The notes below the pieces were generated by a model. It saw nothing but the letters and a program-made list of their open reading frames with translations, was not told the DNA's origin and ran no database searches. From NCBI GenBank assembly GCA_025846845.1, contig JAOYTL010000006.1, forward strand, positions 62,001 through 126,000: 64,000 bases of DNA, read 5' to 3'. Origin of the DNA: Alloboseaceae bacterium BT-24-1. GTDB taxonomy: Bacteria; Pseudomonadota; Alphaproteobacteria; Rhizobiales; Beijerinckiaceae. Positions within the stretch are counted from its first letter, which is position 1. Each line of letters starts with the position of its first letter. Below are positions 15,349 to 25,483 of the stretch, piece by piece. A program made the position numbers and the translations under genes.

Positions 15349-16270
15349 GCGTGATCCGTCCTTCGATTTCTACCTTTGCTACAGATGGGATGGAACCGTG
15401 AAAAGGAAAGTGCCCGGCAGTTTCCTCGACGCTATGGGATTGAGCACGCTTACCGGCTATATCTGGCGGGCTCTGGCTGCGACTGTCCCGGGCTTTCAGC
15501 CCGTGCCAGACGGGCACGTATTGCTGTCGGCGCGCATGGCGCGGATGAAGTCCCGCGCGGCGTGCTCGACGCCTCAGATATCGGTCACATGCCGACGGCT
15601 CAGATTCAGGCGCTGGGCGCGAGCGGGGCTCCGGGCCTGGCATTGGATCGGACTGGCTCGGCATGGCGTCGCGCAGATCTATCTGCACTGCGAAGGGCTC
15701 GATGCCGACTTTGCTCCGGCCAATCAGTTTGCACCGCGCAACGGATTTCCAGAACAGCTCTCAAGCTGTGAGCAGGCCGTCTTAGAGCGCTTCTCAGTCG
15801 CGGCGGCGGCGGTTGCATCCTACGATCCCTGCTTCGATCGCCAGATGCGTATTCAAGGCGAAGCCTTCCGATCTTGGAGCGCGTCGCGGCGAAGTACACC
15901 CGACATCTCTGTGCCTCCCTCGGAACTGACAAAACCCGGCTTTGCGTCAACTTGCCGGCCCGCCTGCGCAGCTCTGATGGGGGGGCAAACACTCGCCGAG
16001 GGCTGCGGCCGTCAGCAAAGTCCAGTGATCGTCAAGAGGCAGACAACTGAGAAGGGCTGTGTGTTTGCCGGAGTGAGGTAGAGAACCAAGCGCTGATTGC
16101 GCTGCTGCCTCGCTACAAGGTTTCCCTAATCACCATCCTGGAAGTTGCGCCTCGAGCTAACCTTGGCACGTCGCCCGGAAGCGGACGCTAGCAGCTTTGA
16201 GGCGAGATGCGGGCTCCCGGCCATGGCGACGTCGTCCGATTTTTGGCTCATCATTCGAAGAGCGAACCAT
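15349..16270. other. Gene-poor stretch
   Basis: About 920 bases with open frames on both strands but none with a ribosome site, a family match or convincing protein composition. It may be decayed sequence. I could not assign it. Confidence 0.4.
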
Positions 16271-17185
16271 TTAGCTGAGCGTACCGGATACACGCTCAAC
16301 CAGCAGGCGGTAATGTGCCATCTGGCCTGCCGCCCAAGTCTCGAACTCGGATAAAAAGTCGGCCGAAACGATAACTCTGCGACCACCACGGTCGACGATG
16401 AAACAGCCACGCCGTTCCGCGCTCGCGAGGATATTGCCGACGTGCTGCCGTGAGACGCGAAAGCGCTCGCCTAGTCCCCGATAGGAGAGAGGCGCGGGCG
16501 GAGCAACTCCGGCCAGCGCGGCATAGTGCGCGGCCAGGACCGCCGTCAGCACCGGGTAACCGCAATCCCGCCCGGTGAACTCGACCACATTGCTAAAGGG
16601 AGCGAAGTAGAGGTCCTCCTGCCGAAACATCTCGTAAGAGGCGCCGAGCCAATTCGCGAGCCCGTCAGCATCTGACCGAAGCTTCGCCGCCATTGGCGAG
16701 TCCGGCGGATCCAGGCGTTCGCAGGCGTCGAGAAAAGCCAGGGGTGAGCGGCCGATCTCCCGGAGCAGCGTCATCGAGGGGCTTAACCGCAAAGCTCGGC
16801 CGTCTGCTGCGAGCCGGCTCGCGACGACATAACCGCTCAGCTTGAGTGTGCCGACCAGTTCCGCAATCTGCCGAGTGCTGGCTGGCGCGATGCGCTGGAG
16901 CGCAGCGAGCGTCGGCGCCTCGCCGACATTCCGGCGCCAGCGCGCATCGAGACCGATCAGAGAAAAAGAGACAAGGTAGCGCAGCCTCTGGCCGAAGAAC
17001 TTGTCCGCTGGCCACGACAGCTCCGGCCGCTGGATCATCGCAGCGCAATATGAGCCCAAAGCCTCGCGAAAGCCGCTGCGGCGGATCAGGCCGGCGGCAT
17101 AGGGCCATGGACCTTTGTCGACATGGGCGACGATCGCGCGGTCAAGCATGTGGGCGCGGCTGGCCGGTTCCGAGACATGACACAT
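16271..17185 (-). CDS. Putative helix-turn-helix regulator next to autotransporter
   Basis: A protein of about 304 residues. Near the C-terminus LSYRGLGERFRVSRQHVGNI followed by LASAERRGCFI reads as a winged helix-turn-helix, and LQRIAPASTRQIAELVGTLK in the first half looks like a second one. No membrane or signal segment. I chose the ATG at 17185 because the ~30 codons before it are basic and unstructured. It is divergent from the large autotransporter with only about 100 bases between them, so it may control it. The family was not identified. Confidence 0.6.
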   Translation of the reverse strand: MCHVSEPASRAHMLDRAIVAHVDKGPWPYAAGLIRRSGFREALGSYCAAMIQRPELSWPADKFFGQRLRYLVSFSLIGLDARWRRNVGEAPTLAALQRIAPASTRQIAELVGTLKLSGYVVASRLAADGRALRLSPSMTLLREIGRSPLAFLDACERLDPPDSPMAAKLRSDADGLANWLGASYEMFRQEDLYFAPFSNVVEFTGRDCGYPVLTAVLAAHYAALAGVAPPAPLSYRGLGERFRVSRQHVGNILASAERRGCFIVDRGGRRVIVSADFLSEFETWAAGQMAHYRLLVERVSGTLS

Positions 17186-17284
17186 GGCCGGATGCCTGCA
17201 GATTTTGGACTTTGCGACGTGAGGTCGGCATGGCCTTGATGCGTTTGCCCGATGACAGTTGATTGAGCCGATCAATAGCCCGCC

Positions 17285-20200
17285 ATGCGAAAGACCGCTA
17301 CTCGCCCAGGGGAACTCAGAGGCATCCGGCCTAATGTTGGCAAAAGCGTCTATCTGCTCAAGTCAGATCGCTCGAATTTCCATGCAGCATTGCTTTTGGC
17401 GGCCCTGCTTATATCGCTTGAGAACTTTGGGTGCCAAGCTGCGCTTTCCCAAACGGTTGGTAACATCGGCGGCCTCGCCGAAGTGTCGACTGATAATCCA
17501 TTCCCTTACAATAGAGTGAGATTCATTGGGGCCGCCGGCCACATCCGCGCCCTGAACGATCTCAATCTTGGCAGCAGCGTAATCGCGGATACAGGTTCCG
17601 TTGGTCGTCTGTCTGCTGTCGCCGGACACTCATTGAATATCTACTTTCACAGTTTCCTGACCGGGTCGACCGTGTATTTCGGGTCAGCCTCGGATACTGG
17701 CAATATCAACTTCAATGGCTGGGACGGGGCAGGAGGAATCGATCTCAATCTTGTCCTGGACGGAGGGACATTGACGGCTCTGACCGTTCAGCCCGGTGGT
17801 GTAGTCGTTCATTCCCTCAATGTCGTGCTGAGGCAGGCGAAGTCCCTCACAATCAACAACGATGCGACACTTTATCTATCGAGCGATGCAACCACAATCT
17901 CCCGTCTGGAGGGCAACGGGCGGATCGGCATTGCCGCTCCACTGACGATCGGCGGAGGATTATTTTCGACCAGCATAACGGGAGCGTCGCGTCTTACTTT
18001 CTCCGGGGACAGCACCTGGACGGGCGTCGGTACCGGCATCGGCACGCTCGAGGTTCGCTCCGGCGTGACGTTGACAACCACCAGCTCCGCGGCCGTCGAA
18101 AGCTCCACCAATCTCCAGATCGACGGTACGCACGAACTGAGCTCTTCGTTGGCGGTGAACGGCCTCAGCGGTAGCGGGCTGATTGTGCTGGGTCCCGGCG
18201 CGCATCTGACCGCTGGCTCGCAAAATGCCAGCTCCGTCTTGAGCGGTGCGATCTCGGGCAACGATGGCGGGCTCACCAAGGAGGGCACGGGCACGCTGAC
18301 CTTGACGGGCAGCAACTCCTACTCCGGCGGCACCACGATCAACGCCGGCACGCTCGCGCTGAGCGGCGCCGGCGGCCTCGCCGCGAGCGGCAGTTTGAAC
18401 CTCGCCGGAGGGGGCGCGGCCTTCGACATCAGCGCCGCGACCGGCGGCCGGACTATCCGCAGCCTGGCCGGCTCACCCGGCACCGCCATTACGCTCGGCG
18501 CCAACACACTGACCCTTGGCGGTGGCCCGAACACGACCTTCGGCGGTTCGATCATCGGCACCGGCGGTATCGTGAAGCAGGGCTCGGGCACGCTGACGCT
18601 GACGGGTGCCAACACCTACACGGGCGGCACCACGGTCAATGCCGGCACGCTCGCGCTGAACGGTGTTGGCAGCCTCGCCGCGAGCGGCAGCCTCTCGCTC
18701 GCCGGTGCCGCGGCGGCGTTCGACATCAACGCCGCGGCAGCCAACCAGACGATCGGCGCGTTTTCGGGCGTCACCAGCAGCACAGTTGTACTCGGCGCCA
18801 ATACGCTGACCTTCGGCAATGCGACGAACCAGACCTTCGCCGGTTCGATCGGCGGCAGCGGCAGCATCGTCAAGCAGGGCACCGGCAGGCAGACGCTGAG
18901 CGGGACCAGCAGCTATAGTGGCACCACGACGGTTTCCGCCGGTGAGCTGCGCGTCGACGGCGCACTGACCGGGCTCGGTGCGGTGACGATTGCAGCCGGC
19001 GCAACCCTGTCCGGTACCGGCAGCATCGCCGGGGCCGTGGCCGTGGACGGCACCTTGTCGGCGGGCCACAGCCCCGGCACGCTGATAGTCGGATCGCTGA
19101 CGCTCAACAGTGGCTCGACCTCGGTCTTCGAGCTGAACACGCCGGGAGTGGTCGGCGGCAGCAATCCCGTCACCGGCAACGACCTCGTCGAGGTCACCGG
19201 CGACCTTACGCTCGGCGGTGCGCTCGACGCGAGCGCGGCGGCGGCCGGCTACTATCGCCTGTTCGACTATGGCGGCACGCTCACCGGCAGCTTCGACAGT
19301 CAGCGCGTGACCTCGACTCGCGGCGGCTTCGCCATCGCAAGCGCGCAGGTCGATACAGCCGTGTCAGGGCAGGTCAACCTCGTTGTGCTCGGGGCCGGCC
19401 AAACCATGCAGTTCTGGGACGGTGCGAATACATCCGGCAATGGCACCGTCGACGGGGCGGCCGGCACTTGGTCCGTCTTTGGCACCAATTGGACTGACAA
19501 CACCGGCAGCGCCAATGCCGGCTGGGGCGGCTCGGTCGGCATCTTCGCCGGGGCCGCGGGCGGTGCGGTGATTGTTGCAGGTACTGTGAGCTTCGACACG
19601 CTGCAGTTTTCGACCAATGGCTATTCGTTGAGCGGCGGTACGCTCTCGATCATGCCGGCGAGCGGAGCGGCTGGTACCTTCAACGTCGACAACGGTGTCG
19701 TGGCCAGCATCGGCTCGACCATCGTCGATGGCAGTGGGACGGCCATCGTCAAGGTTGGCGGCGGCACGCTCATTCTCTCGGGAAGCAACAGCTACACCGC
19801 CGGCACTGCGATCGATGGCGGCACGCTCCAGGTGTCGGGGGATGCCAATCTCGGCGCGGCCTCGGGCGGCCTGAGTTTCGACGGCGGTACGCTGAGGACG
19901 ACAGCGAAATTCTCTTCGGCGCGCAATGCTGTGATCAATGCGGCCGGCGGCATCGTCCAGACCGATGCCGACCTGTCCTTGTCGGGTGTCATCAGCGGCA
20001 GCGGCGGGCTGACGAAGACCGGCAGCGGCATGTTGACGCTGACCGGAACCAATAACTACGTAGGCGGCACGATGATCACCGACGGCGTCCTGCAGATCGG
20101 CGATGGCGGCATCTCGGGCTCGATCACCGGCGCTGTCGTCAACAATCGCACGCTCACCTTCAATCGTTCGAACGACATCGCCTTCGCCGGCGCGATCTCG

Positions 20201-22144
20201 GGCAGGGGCGAGGTGCAGAAGCGCGGTGCCGGGTCGCTGACCTTAACCGGCAGCAATACCTATTCCGGCGGCACATTGATCGCGCAGGGCACGCTGATCG
20301 GCTCGGCCAGCAGCTTCGGCGTCAGCCAGATCGTGAATAATAGCGCTCTCGTCATCGACCAGCCGACGGATGCCAGCTTCGCCAATACGATCGACGGCAC
20401 TGGTTCCTTCACCAAGCGCGGTGCCGGTAACCTCACCCTGACGGGCACGAGCGCGCTTACCGGCTCGACCACGATCGAGGCAGGCAAGCTTACGGTCAAC
20501 GGCTCGCTCAGAGCGTCCACAGTCACGGTGCTGAGCGACGCGGTGCTCAGCGGCTCGGGCACGGTCGGTGGCATCGTCGCCGGTGCCGGCGCGACGGTGG
20601 CGCCGGGCAACTCAATCGGCACACTCAACGTTTCCGACAATGTCTCCTTCGCCAGCGGCTCGACCTATCAGGTCGAGATCAACGCTGCCGGTCAGGGCGA
20701 CCGGATCGTCGCTTCGGGATCAGCGACGATCACCGGCGGCACGGTCGAGGTCGTCGCCGAGAATGGCAACTACGCGGCGAGCACCAACTACACCATCCTG
20801 ACCGCCACAGGCGGCGTCAGCGGCCGGTTCAGCACGGTGACGTCGAACCTCGCCTTCCTGACGCCCTCGCTCTCCTATGGCGGCACAGATGTCACCCTGA
20901 CCATGACCCGTAACGATACAGGCTTCGGCCCGGGCGGCGGTGGCAGCTCGGGGGGCAGTAGCTCCGGTGGCAGTTCCGGCAGCAGCGGCGGCGATTACAT
21001 TGCCGCGACCCGCAACCAGGGCTTCATCGCGATCGCGGCGGAGCGTCTGGGGGTAGGCAATCCAGTCTATGACACGCTGATCTCGGCCACGGCAGCCGAG
21101 GCCCGCGCGGGCTTCGACCTGCTCTCGGGCGAGGCGCATGCGCAAGCCGTCAGCGTGATGATCGACGAGAGCCGGCTGGTGCGCGACGCGATCCTCTCGC
21201 GCCTGCGCGGACCGCTGCTCACTCAGCCGGGCCAGCAGGTCGCAGCCTCGTTCAGCGCCGACCTGTCGGGCCGCAAGGGCGCGGTCATGATCCAGGCTCT
21301 GCAGCCGCAGCCCCGCCACGCCCTCTGGGGCGAAGCCTTTGGCGGCACCGGCAGCAGCAATGCCGACGGCAATGCCGCGGGGCTCAGCCGCCGCAGCGGC
21401 GGCGCCCTGCTGGGCGCCGACATGCTGCTCTACGACGCCCCCGGCTCCTCTCTCAAGCTCGGCGTCGCCGGCGGATACAGCCAGTCGCGCTTCGATCTCG
21501 ATGCGCGCCGCTCCTCGGGCAAGCTGGACAGCGGCCATGCGGCGCTATATGCCCGCGCCCGCTTCGGCAACTGGAGGCTCGACGCCGGCCTGGCCTATTC
21601 CTGGTCGGAGAGTGACATCCGCCGGCAGATCCAGACCCGCGGTTTTGGCGACAGCTTGCAACTCCAGCGCCCGGGCGCCGTGGCGCAGGGCTTCGCCGAA
21701 CTCGGCTATGGCTTTGTCTTCGGCGGCTTTGCGCTCGAGCCCTACGCCCAGCTCGCCCTGATCCATGTCAGCGCCGATGCCGATACCGAGCAGGGCGGCG
21801 CGGCAGCACTGCGGGTGCTCTCCTCCGAGCAGACCCTCGGCTTCACCACGCTCGGCCTGCGGACCGAGGCGCAGATCGGCGCGATGCCGCTCTTTGCCCG
21901 CGCCGCGCTCGGCTGGCGCCATGGCTTCGGCGAACTCACCCCAACGGCGAAGACCGCCTTTGCCCTCGGCACGACGCCAGCGCAGGTCTTCGCCGCACCG
22001 ATCGACCGCGAGGCTGTTGTCGCCGAGGCCGGCTTGGACTGGCGCATCTCCCAGGCCACCACGCTCGGCCTGACCTACTCCGCCGCCATCGGCGAACGCT
22101 CAAGAAACCACGCCCTCAAGGGAAGGGTAGAAATGCGCTTCTGA
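17285..22144 (+). CDS. Large autotransporter with PATR repeats
   Basis: A 1619-residue type V secretion protein that carries its own outer-membrane pore. An extended N-terminal signal has its hydrophobic core at about residues 34-50 (AALLLAALLISLENFG). The passenger is a beta-helix built on at least seven autotransporter-associated repeats between about 328 and 1060, each like GTLTLTGSNSYSGGTTINAG. A Gly/Ser-rich linker lies near residues 1216-1237. The C-terminal beta-barrel (about 1345-1619) contains LWGEAFGG and ends in the aromatic EMRF. Internal repeats match well at DNA level, so passenger length may vary by recombination. Likely an adhesin or surface factor; ligand unknown. Confidence 0.93.
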   Translation: MRKTATRPGELRGIRPNVGKSVYLLKSDRSNFHAALLLAALLISLENFGCQAALSQTVGNIGGLAEVSTDNPFPYNRVRFIGAAGHIRALNDLNLGSSVIADTGSVGRLSAVAGHSLNIYFHSFLTGSTVYFGSASDTGNINFNGWDGAGGIDLNLVLDGGTLTALTVQPGGVVVHSLNVVLRQAKSLTINNDATLYLSSDATTISRLEGNGRIGIAAPLTIGGGLFSTSITGASRLTFSGDSTWTGVGTGIGTLEVRSGVTLTTTSSAAVESSTNLQIDGTHELSSSLAVNGLSGSGLIVLGPGAHLTAGSQNASSVLSGAISGNDGGLTKEGTGTLTLTGSNSYSGGTTINAGTLALSGAGGLAASGSLNLAGGGAAFDISAATGGRTIRSLAGSPGTAITLGANTLTLGGGPNTTFGGSIIGTGGIVKQGSGTLTLTGANTYTGGTTVNAGTLALNGVGSLAASGSLSLAGAAAAFDINAAAANQTIGAFSGVTSSTVVLGANTLTFGNATNQTFAGSIGGSGSIVKQGTGRQTLSGTSSYSGTTTVSAGELRVDGALTGLGAVTIAAGATLSGTGSIAGAVAVDGTLSAGHSPGTLIVGSLTLNSGSTSVFELNTPGVVGGSNPVTGNDLVEVTGDLTLGGALDASAAAAGYYRLFDYGGTLTGSFDSQRVTSTRGGFAIASAQVDTAVSGQVNLVVLGAGQTMQFWDGANTSGNGTVDGAAGTWSVFGTNWTDNTGSANAGWGGSVGIFAGAAGGAVIVAGTVSFDTLQFSTNGYSLSGGTLSIMPASGAAGTFNVDNGVVASIGSTIVDGSGTAIVKVGGGTLILSGSNSYTAGTAIDGGTLQVSGDANLGAASGGLSFDGGTLRTTAKFSSARNAVINAAGGIVQTDADLSLSGVISGSGGLTKTGSGMLTLTGTNNYVGGTMITDGVLQIGDGGISGSITGAVVNNRTLTFNRSNDIAFAGAISGRGEVQKRGAGSLTLTGSNTYSGGTLIAQGTLIGSASSFGVSQIVNNSALVIDQPTDASFANTIDGTGSFTKRGAGNLTLTGTSALTGSTTIEAGKLTVNGSLRASTVTVLSDAVLSGSGTVGGIVAGAGATVAPGNSIGTLNVSDNVSFASGSTYQVEINAAGQGDRIVASGSATITGGTVEVVAENGNYAASTNYTILTATGGVSGRFSTVTSNLAFLTPSLSYGGTDVTLTMTRNDTGFGPGGGGSSGGSSSGGSSGSSGGDYIAATRNQGFIAIAAERLGVGNPVYDTLISATAAEARAGFDLLSGEAHAQAVSVMIDESRLVRDAILSRLRGPLLTQPGQQVAASFSADLSGRKGAVMIQALQPQPRHALWGEAFGGTGSSNADGNAAGLSRRSGGALLGADMLLYDAPGSSLKLGVAGGYSQSRFDLDARRSSGKLDSGHAALYARARFGNWRLDAGLAYSWSESDIRRQIQTRGFGDSLQLQRPGAVAQGFAELGYGFVFGGFALEPYAQLALIHVSADADTEQGGAAALRVLSSEQTLGFTTLGLRTEAQIGAMPLFARAALGWRHGFGELTPTAKTAFALGTTPAQVFAAPIDREAVVAEAGLDWRISQATTLGLTYSAAIGERSRNHALKGRVEMRF

Positions 22145-22314
22145 AGGGGCGGCCAAAGTCGACATCCACTCTCACTAGCCTGTTCGGACGTAGTGCGGAC
22201 TTGGGCTCACCAACCCCACGTGCGGACATTTGATGCCTTCCAGAAAGCGGACCTCACGATCGGGAACACATTGGCAGCTCAGAACCCTGAACGATCTCTT
22301 CCCAAAACAGTTTC

Positions 22315-22945
22315 TTACTGGGCAGCCATTGCTGGTTGCACTGCTGGTTCCCCGAGCGAAACCTCACGGTTCTCAGCCGCAGTCGGTCTGATGCGGAACC
22401 ACGCGGTGCAGAGCGCGGGAAGGAACAGCAGGATCAACACGGTGCCAACTGCCGTCCCACCGATCAGCGTGTAGGCCATCGATCCCCAGAATACGGAGTG
22501 CGTAAGGGGAATAAAGGCAAGAACGGCGGCGAATGCCGTCAGCATAACGGGCCGCGTCCGCTGCACGGTCGCCTCGATGACGGCGTTATAGTCGTCAAGT
22601 CCCTGCTGCGCGGTTTTCCTCGATCTGCTCGGTCAGGATCAACGTGTTGCGCATCAGGATGCCGGCCAACCCGATCAGGCCCAGAATGGCGTTGAAGCCA
22701 AATGGTTGGTTGAAGACGAGCAATGTCGGGGCGACGCCGATAACACCCAGCGGCGCTGTCAGCAGTACCATCGCCATCATCGAGAACGACCGAACCTGGA
22801 ACATGATGACGATCAACGTGACAGCGATCATCACCGGGAAGACCTTGCCCAGAGCAGTGTTGGCTTTGGCAGCCTCCTCGATCGATCCGCCCAACTCAAT
22901 GCGATAGCCGGCCGGAAGGGAGGCGATCAGCGTCGTCGAAGCTCA
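22315..22945 (-). pseudogene. RND efflux pump C-terminal remnant
   Basis: Reads LIASLPAGYRIELGGSIEEA, then VFPVMIAVTLIVIMFQVRSF and GLIGLAGILMRNTLILTEQI, then after a frame change near 22610 QRTRPVMLTAFAAVLAFIPL and MAYTLIGGTAVGTVLILLFL. These are the last membrane helices of an AcrB/MexB-type inner-membrane pump. About four fifths of the gene is missing; the break lies at about 22945, beside the recombinase. Confidence 0.85.
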
Positions 22946-23057
22946 GCAGACTCATCAGCGTCCGGCTTAGAATACCGGCCGCATCATAGGCCCCAAGCCA
23001 CCCCTGAAGCCGCGCCACATCTGGGCGATCAGGACATGGCTGCAGCACGAACATCGT

Positions 23058-23555
23058 GTGCGTGATCTGGCGATGTTCAATCTCGCGATCGACAACAAGC
23101 TGCGTGGCTGTGAGCTCGTCCGGCTTCGTGTGGCTGATGTTGTGCTCGGCGGAACCGTGCGGATGAGGACGTCAATCATCCAGCAGAAGACTGGCCGGCC
23201 GGTGCCTTTCGAGCTGACCGATCCGACCCGAGAGGCGCTGACCGCCTGGCTCAGGAGACGACCAGTAGGAGGCGGCGATTGGCTCTTGCCAAGCCGCAGC
23301 CGACCCGGCGATCAATTGACGACGAGGCAATACGGCCGCTTGCTCGATGGCTGGGTCGCCCTGATCGGCCTCGATCCCGCGCTCTACGGAACGCACAGCC
23401 TTCGGCGAACGAAAGTGGCATTGATCTATAAGCGGACCAGCAATCTTCGTGCCTGCCAGCTCCTGCTCGGGCACTCCAAGCTGGACAGCACCGTCCGGTA
23501 CCTCGGCATCGAAGTTGATGATGCTCTGATCCTGTCCGAGCAGACGGACCTCTGA
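23058..23555 (+). CDS. Tyrosine recombinase (short integrase)
   Basis: A catalytic-domain recombinase. It has the active-site pattern: Arg in LRGCELVRLRVADV, His-x-x-Arg in YGTHSLRR, His in LLGHSKLDST and the nucleophile Tyr in VRYLGIE, so it may still be active. The reading frame is open upstream to about 22975 (RIIGPKPPLKPRHIWAIRTW), and homologues of this type start there with a short leader. That leader is missing because the frame begins at the junction with the RND remnant. The GTG at 23058 is the best remaining start, but the true product may begin earlier. Its presence marks this as a mobile junction. Confidence 0.8.
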   Translation: MRDLAMFNLAIDNKLRGCELVRLRVADVVLGGTVRMRTSIIQQKTGRPVPFELTDPTREALTAWLRRRPVGGGDWLLPSRSRPGDQLTTRQYGRLLDGWVALIGLDPALYGTHSLRRTKVALIYKRTSNLRACQLLLGHSKLDSTVRYLGIEVDDALILSEQTDL

Positions 23556-23604
23556 AGCGAAGCTGTCGGCACTTCTGACATCCCGCCAGTCGAGACTGCG
23601 ATGC

Positions 23605-24606
23605 TTATCGCAGCCTCGACTGGGCACGATACTCGCGCGGCGTGATGCCCGAGATCCGACGAAAGGCACGGGTAAAGTGCGCCGGGTCCGCATATCCGGA
23701 GGAGAATGCAACCTCGATGATCTTGACGTCGGTACCACGCAGAAGCCGGGCGGCATTCTCGAACCTGGCCGCCCCGAGCAGATCGGAATACGAGAGGCCG
23801 GCGCCGGACAGCTTGCGCTGAAGGCTCCTGACACTGATGCCGGCTATCTCGGCGACCTCGGCCACGGTCGGCACTCCCTCGTCCAGATAGGAGGGCAACA
23901 TCAACCTGAGCGCGCTGATGATGTCGCTGCCGGACGGTCCGGCCCCGTCGTCAGCAGGCGAAGCCGGCAGCTCGTTTGCGAGGTTTGGCAGGCCAAGGAG
24001 CGAGACGGGCACATCGATCCAGGATGCGGCCTGGCCCGACAGGAATCGTGTTTTCGGCCAGGAGGACCGGGTCTGCGCGCTGGGTATGTACCGGGCCTCG
24101 AAGGCCATCGTCGCCGGCATCCAATTCGCCCCGGCGAATTGCCGGACGATGTGAATGGGAAAAATATTCTGGAGCCATTGCGAGTGTTCGAGATGGGCGA
24201 TGCCGGAGGTGCCAACCAGTGTGCTGCATATCTTCACGCGGTCATCGCAGCGTTCGAGCCACATATGCAGAACATTGTCCTCAAGCGATGCCCATTTGCA
24301 GACCTGCTGCAGTGCGGTGAGCAGCGTTGGCGCATAGCCGATCACCGTCCGAAGCTTCTCGCTGAGGTGGCAATATTGCAGCCGCTGCGACGCCTGAAAC
24401 CCGAAATCAACGATCCCCTGCGATTTTTGAGCAGCCTCCGCGAAGCCTACGGCGCGCAGCAGCGGTACAAAGTGGTCCGCCTTTTCCGCCACGGATGTCG
24501 GAAGCCCGAACTTCGCCAGAAGTGGCGCTGTGGAGGCGCCGATCTCTTCATGAATGACGGTGAAGGGAATGAGGAATTGGCAACGGGTCAAAGGAATTGC
24601 GGCCAT
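23605..24606 (-). CDS. AraC-family regulator with N-terminal ligand domain
   Basis: A 333-residue regulator. Residues ~20-200 resemble the arabinose-binding-type N-terminal domain found in OruR-like AraC regulators. The C-terminal AraC domain (about 235-333) has both helix-turn-helix units, PTVAEVAEIAGISVRSLQRK and EVAFSSGYADPAHFTRAFRR, ending ITPREYR. The target is unknown. It stands between the recombinase and a second AraC-type gene on the opposite strand. Confidence 0.88.
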   Translation of the reverse strand: MAAIPLTRCQFLIPFTVIHEEIGASTAPLLAKFGLPTSVAEKADHFVPLLRAVGFAEAAQKSQGIVDFGFQASQRLQYCHLSEKLRTVIGYAPTLLTALQQVCKWASLEDNVLHMWLERCDDRVKICSTLVGTSGIAHLEHSQWLQNIFPIHIVRQFAGANWMPATMAFEARYIPSAQTRSSWPKTRFLSGQAASWIDVPVSLLGLPNLANELPASPADDGAGPSGSDIISALRLMLPSYLDEGVPTVAEVAEIAGISVRSLQRKLSGAGLSYSDLLGAARFENAARLLRGTDVKIIEVAFSSGYADPAHFTRAFRRISGITPREYRAQSRLR

Positions 24607-24790
24607 AATATTGCCCCCCGGCAGTGAACTGGATTCTTGTTCCGACCTTGCTGCTCCTCGGCGTCGTCGTCACGAGGACCGTAAAAGCGCGACAAGCCTT
24701 CAATCGCGTGGCTGTCGATTCTGTTGTTCGCAATGAGGCGCAGGCACTTGCTCGCCCGGCGCAGCAAAATGGTGCTCCTTCGAGCTAACT

Positions 24791-25246
24791 TTGGCGTCCA
24801 ATGGCCAGACGGCCGAAAATCAGTCATTCGATATTGGCTGTCTGACCGGGACGCGAAGGTCCACATCTCTTCATGACGTGGCTATGAAGCTCGTCCATAT
24901 GCCCTCCCGACACGCGGTGCGCGCAGCTATCGCTGCGTCGCTGCAGCATAATGGCGCCCCTCTTCAATGGACTGCAAGTCATCTGGGCGTGAGTGCGCGC
25001 TCGCTCCAGCGTCACCTTGCCATGATGGGGACGAGCTACAGCGAAATTGTCGTCGAGGTGCGCCTCGATAAAGCCTGCCGCCTGCTCGCCGAAACCAACG
25101 AGCACGTTTCGCGCATAGCGTTAAGCCTTGGTTACGCCGGCGCCAGCAGCTTCAGCCGCACCTTCATGCGCATAATGAAGGTTCAACCCGGGACTTATCG
25201 CAAGCAGAACGCGAATTGCAGGCCTGCCGCCAAGGTCAGGGGCTGA
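24791..25246 (+). CDS. AraC-type DNA-binding protein without sensor domain
   Basis: A 151-residue protein comprising essentially one AraC domain: WTASHLGVSARSLQRHLAMM then RIALSLGYAGASSFSRTFMR, ending VQPGTYR. There is no ligand domain and the first ~40 residues look unstructured, so this may be the surviving C-terminal part of a larger AraC regulator. The start is uncertain (ATG at 24791, 24884 or 24899; none has a strong ribosome site). It may regulate the outer-membrane protein gene downstream. Confidence 0.65.
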   Translation: MASNGQTAENQSFDIGCLTGTRRSTSLHDVAMKLVHMPSRHAVRAAIAASLQHNGAPLQWTASHLGVSARSLQRHLAMMGTSYSEIVVEVRLDKACRLLAETNEHVSRIALSLGYAGASSFSRTFMRIMKVQPGTYRKQNANCRPAAKVRG

Positions 25247-25483
25247 TCCCGCCGAGATACATTGGCGCGAAATGGCAAGACACGCCCCGCCGACTGGCGC
25301 GAAATGTCTAGGCGGAACCAGCCATGGTTGCAGCGTCGAATGGTGCCGACGAGATGGCTGGCCAAAGGGGGCGTGATGCGGCGTGTCAGGTTTGAGGCAG
25401 CGAAGAGCATACGAGCGGCTCGGGCACCCTCTGCGGCCTGGCCCGGTGGCAACTTTCCGACGCCTTCCTGCAGGACAGGCAAG

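Noticed and set aside
15347..16081. 244-codon plus-strand frame
   Set aside because: No ribosome site and no similarity; overlaps the start of the better-supported minus-strand gene. Composition is not protein-like.
18270..20480. Direct repeats that might be a CRISPR array
   Set aside because: They are in frame, degenerate and encode passenger repeats; spacing is far longer than CRISPR.
17872..20640. Series of long minus-strand frames within the autotransporter
   Set aside because: Repetitive Pro/Val-rich products, typical antisense of PATR repeats.
22145..22314. tRNA or attachment site next to the recombinase
   Set aside because: No cloverleaf arms, TTCGA loop or direct repeat could be identified.
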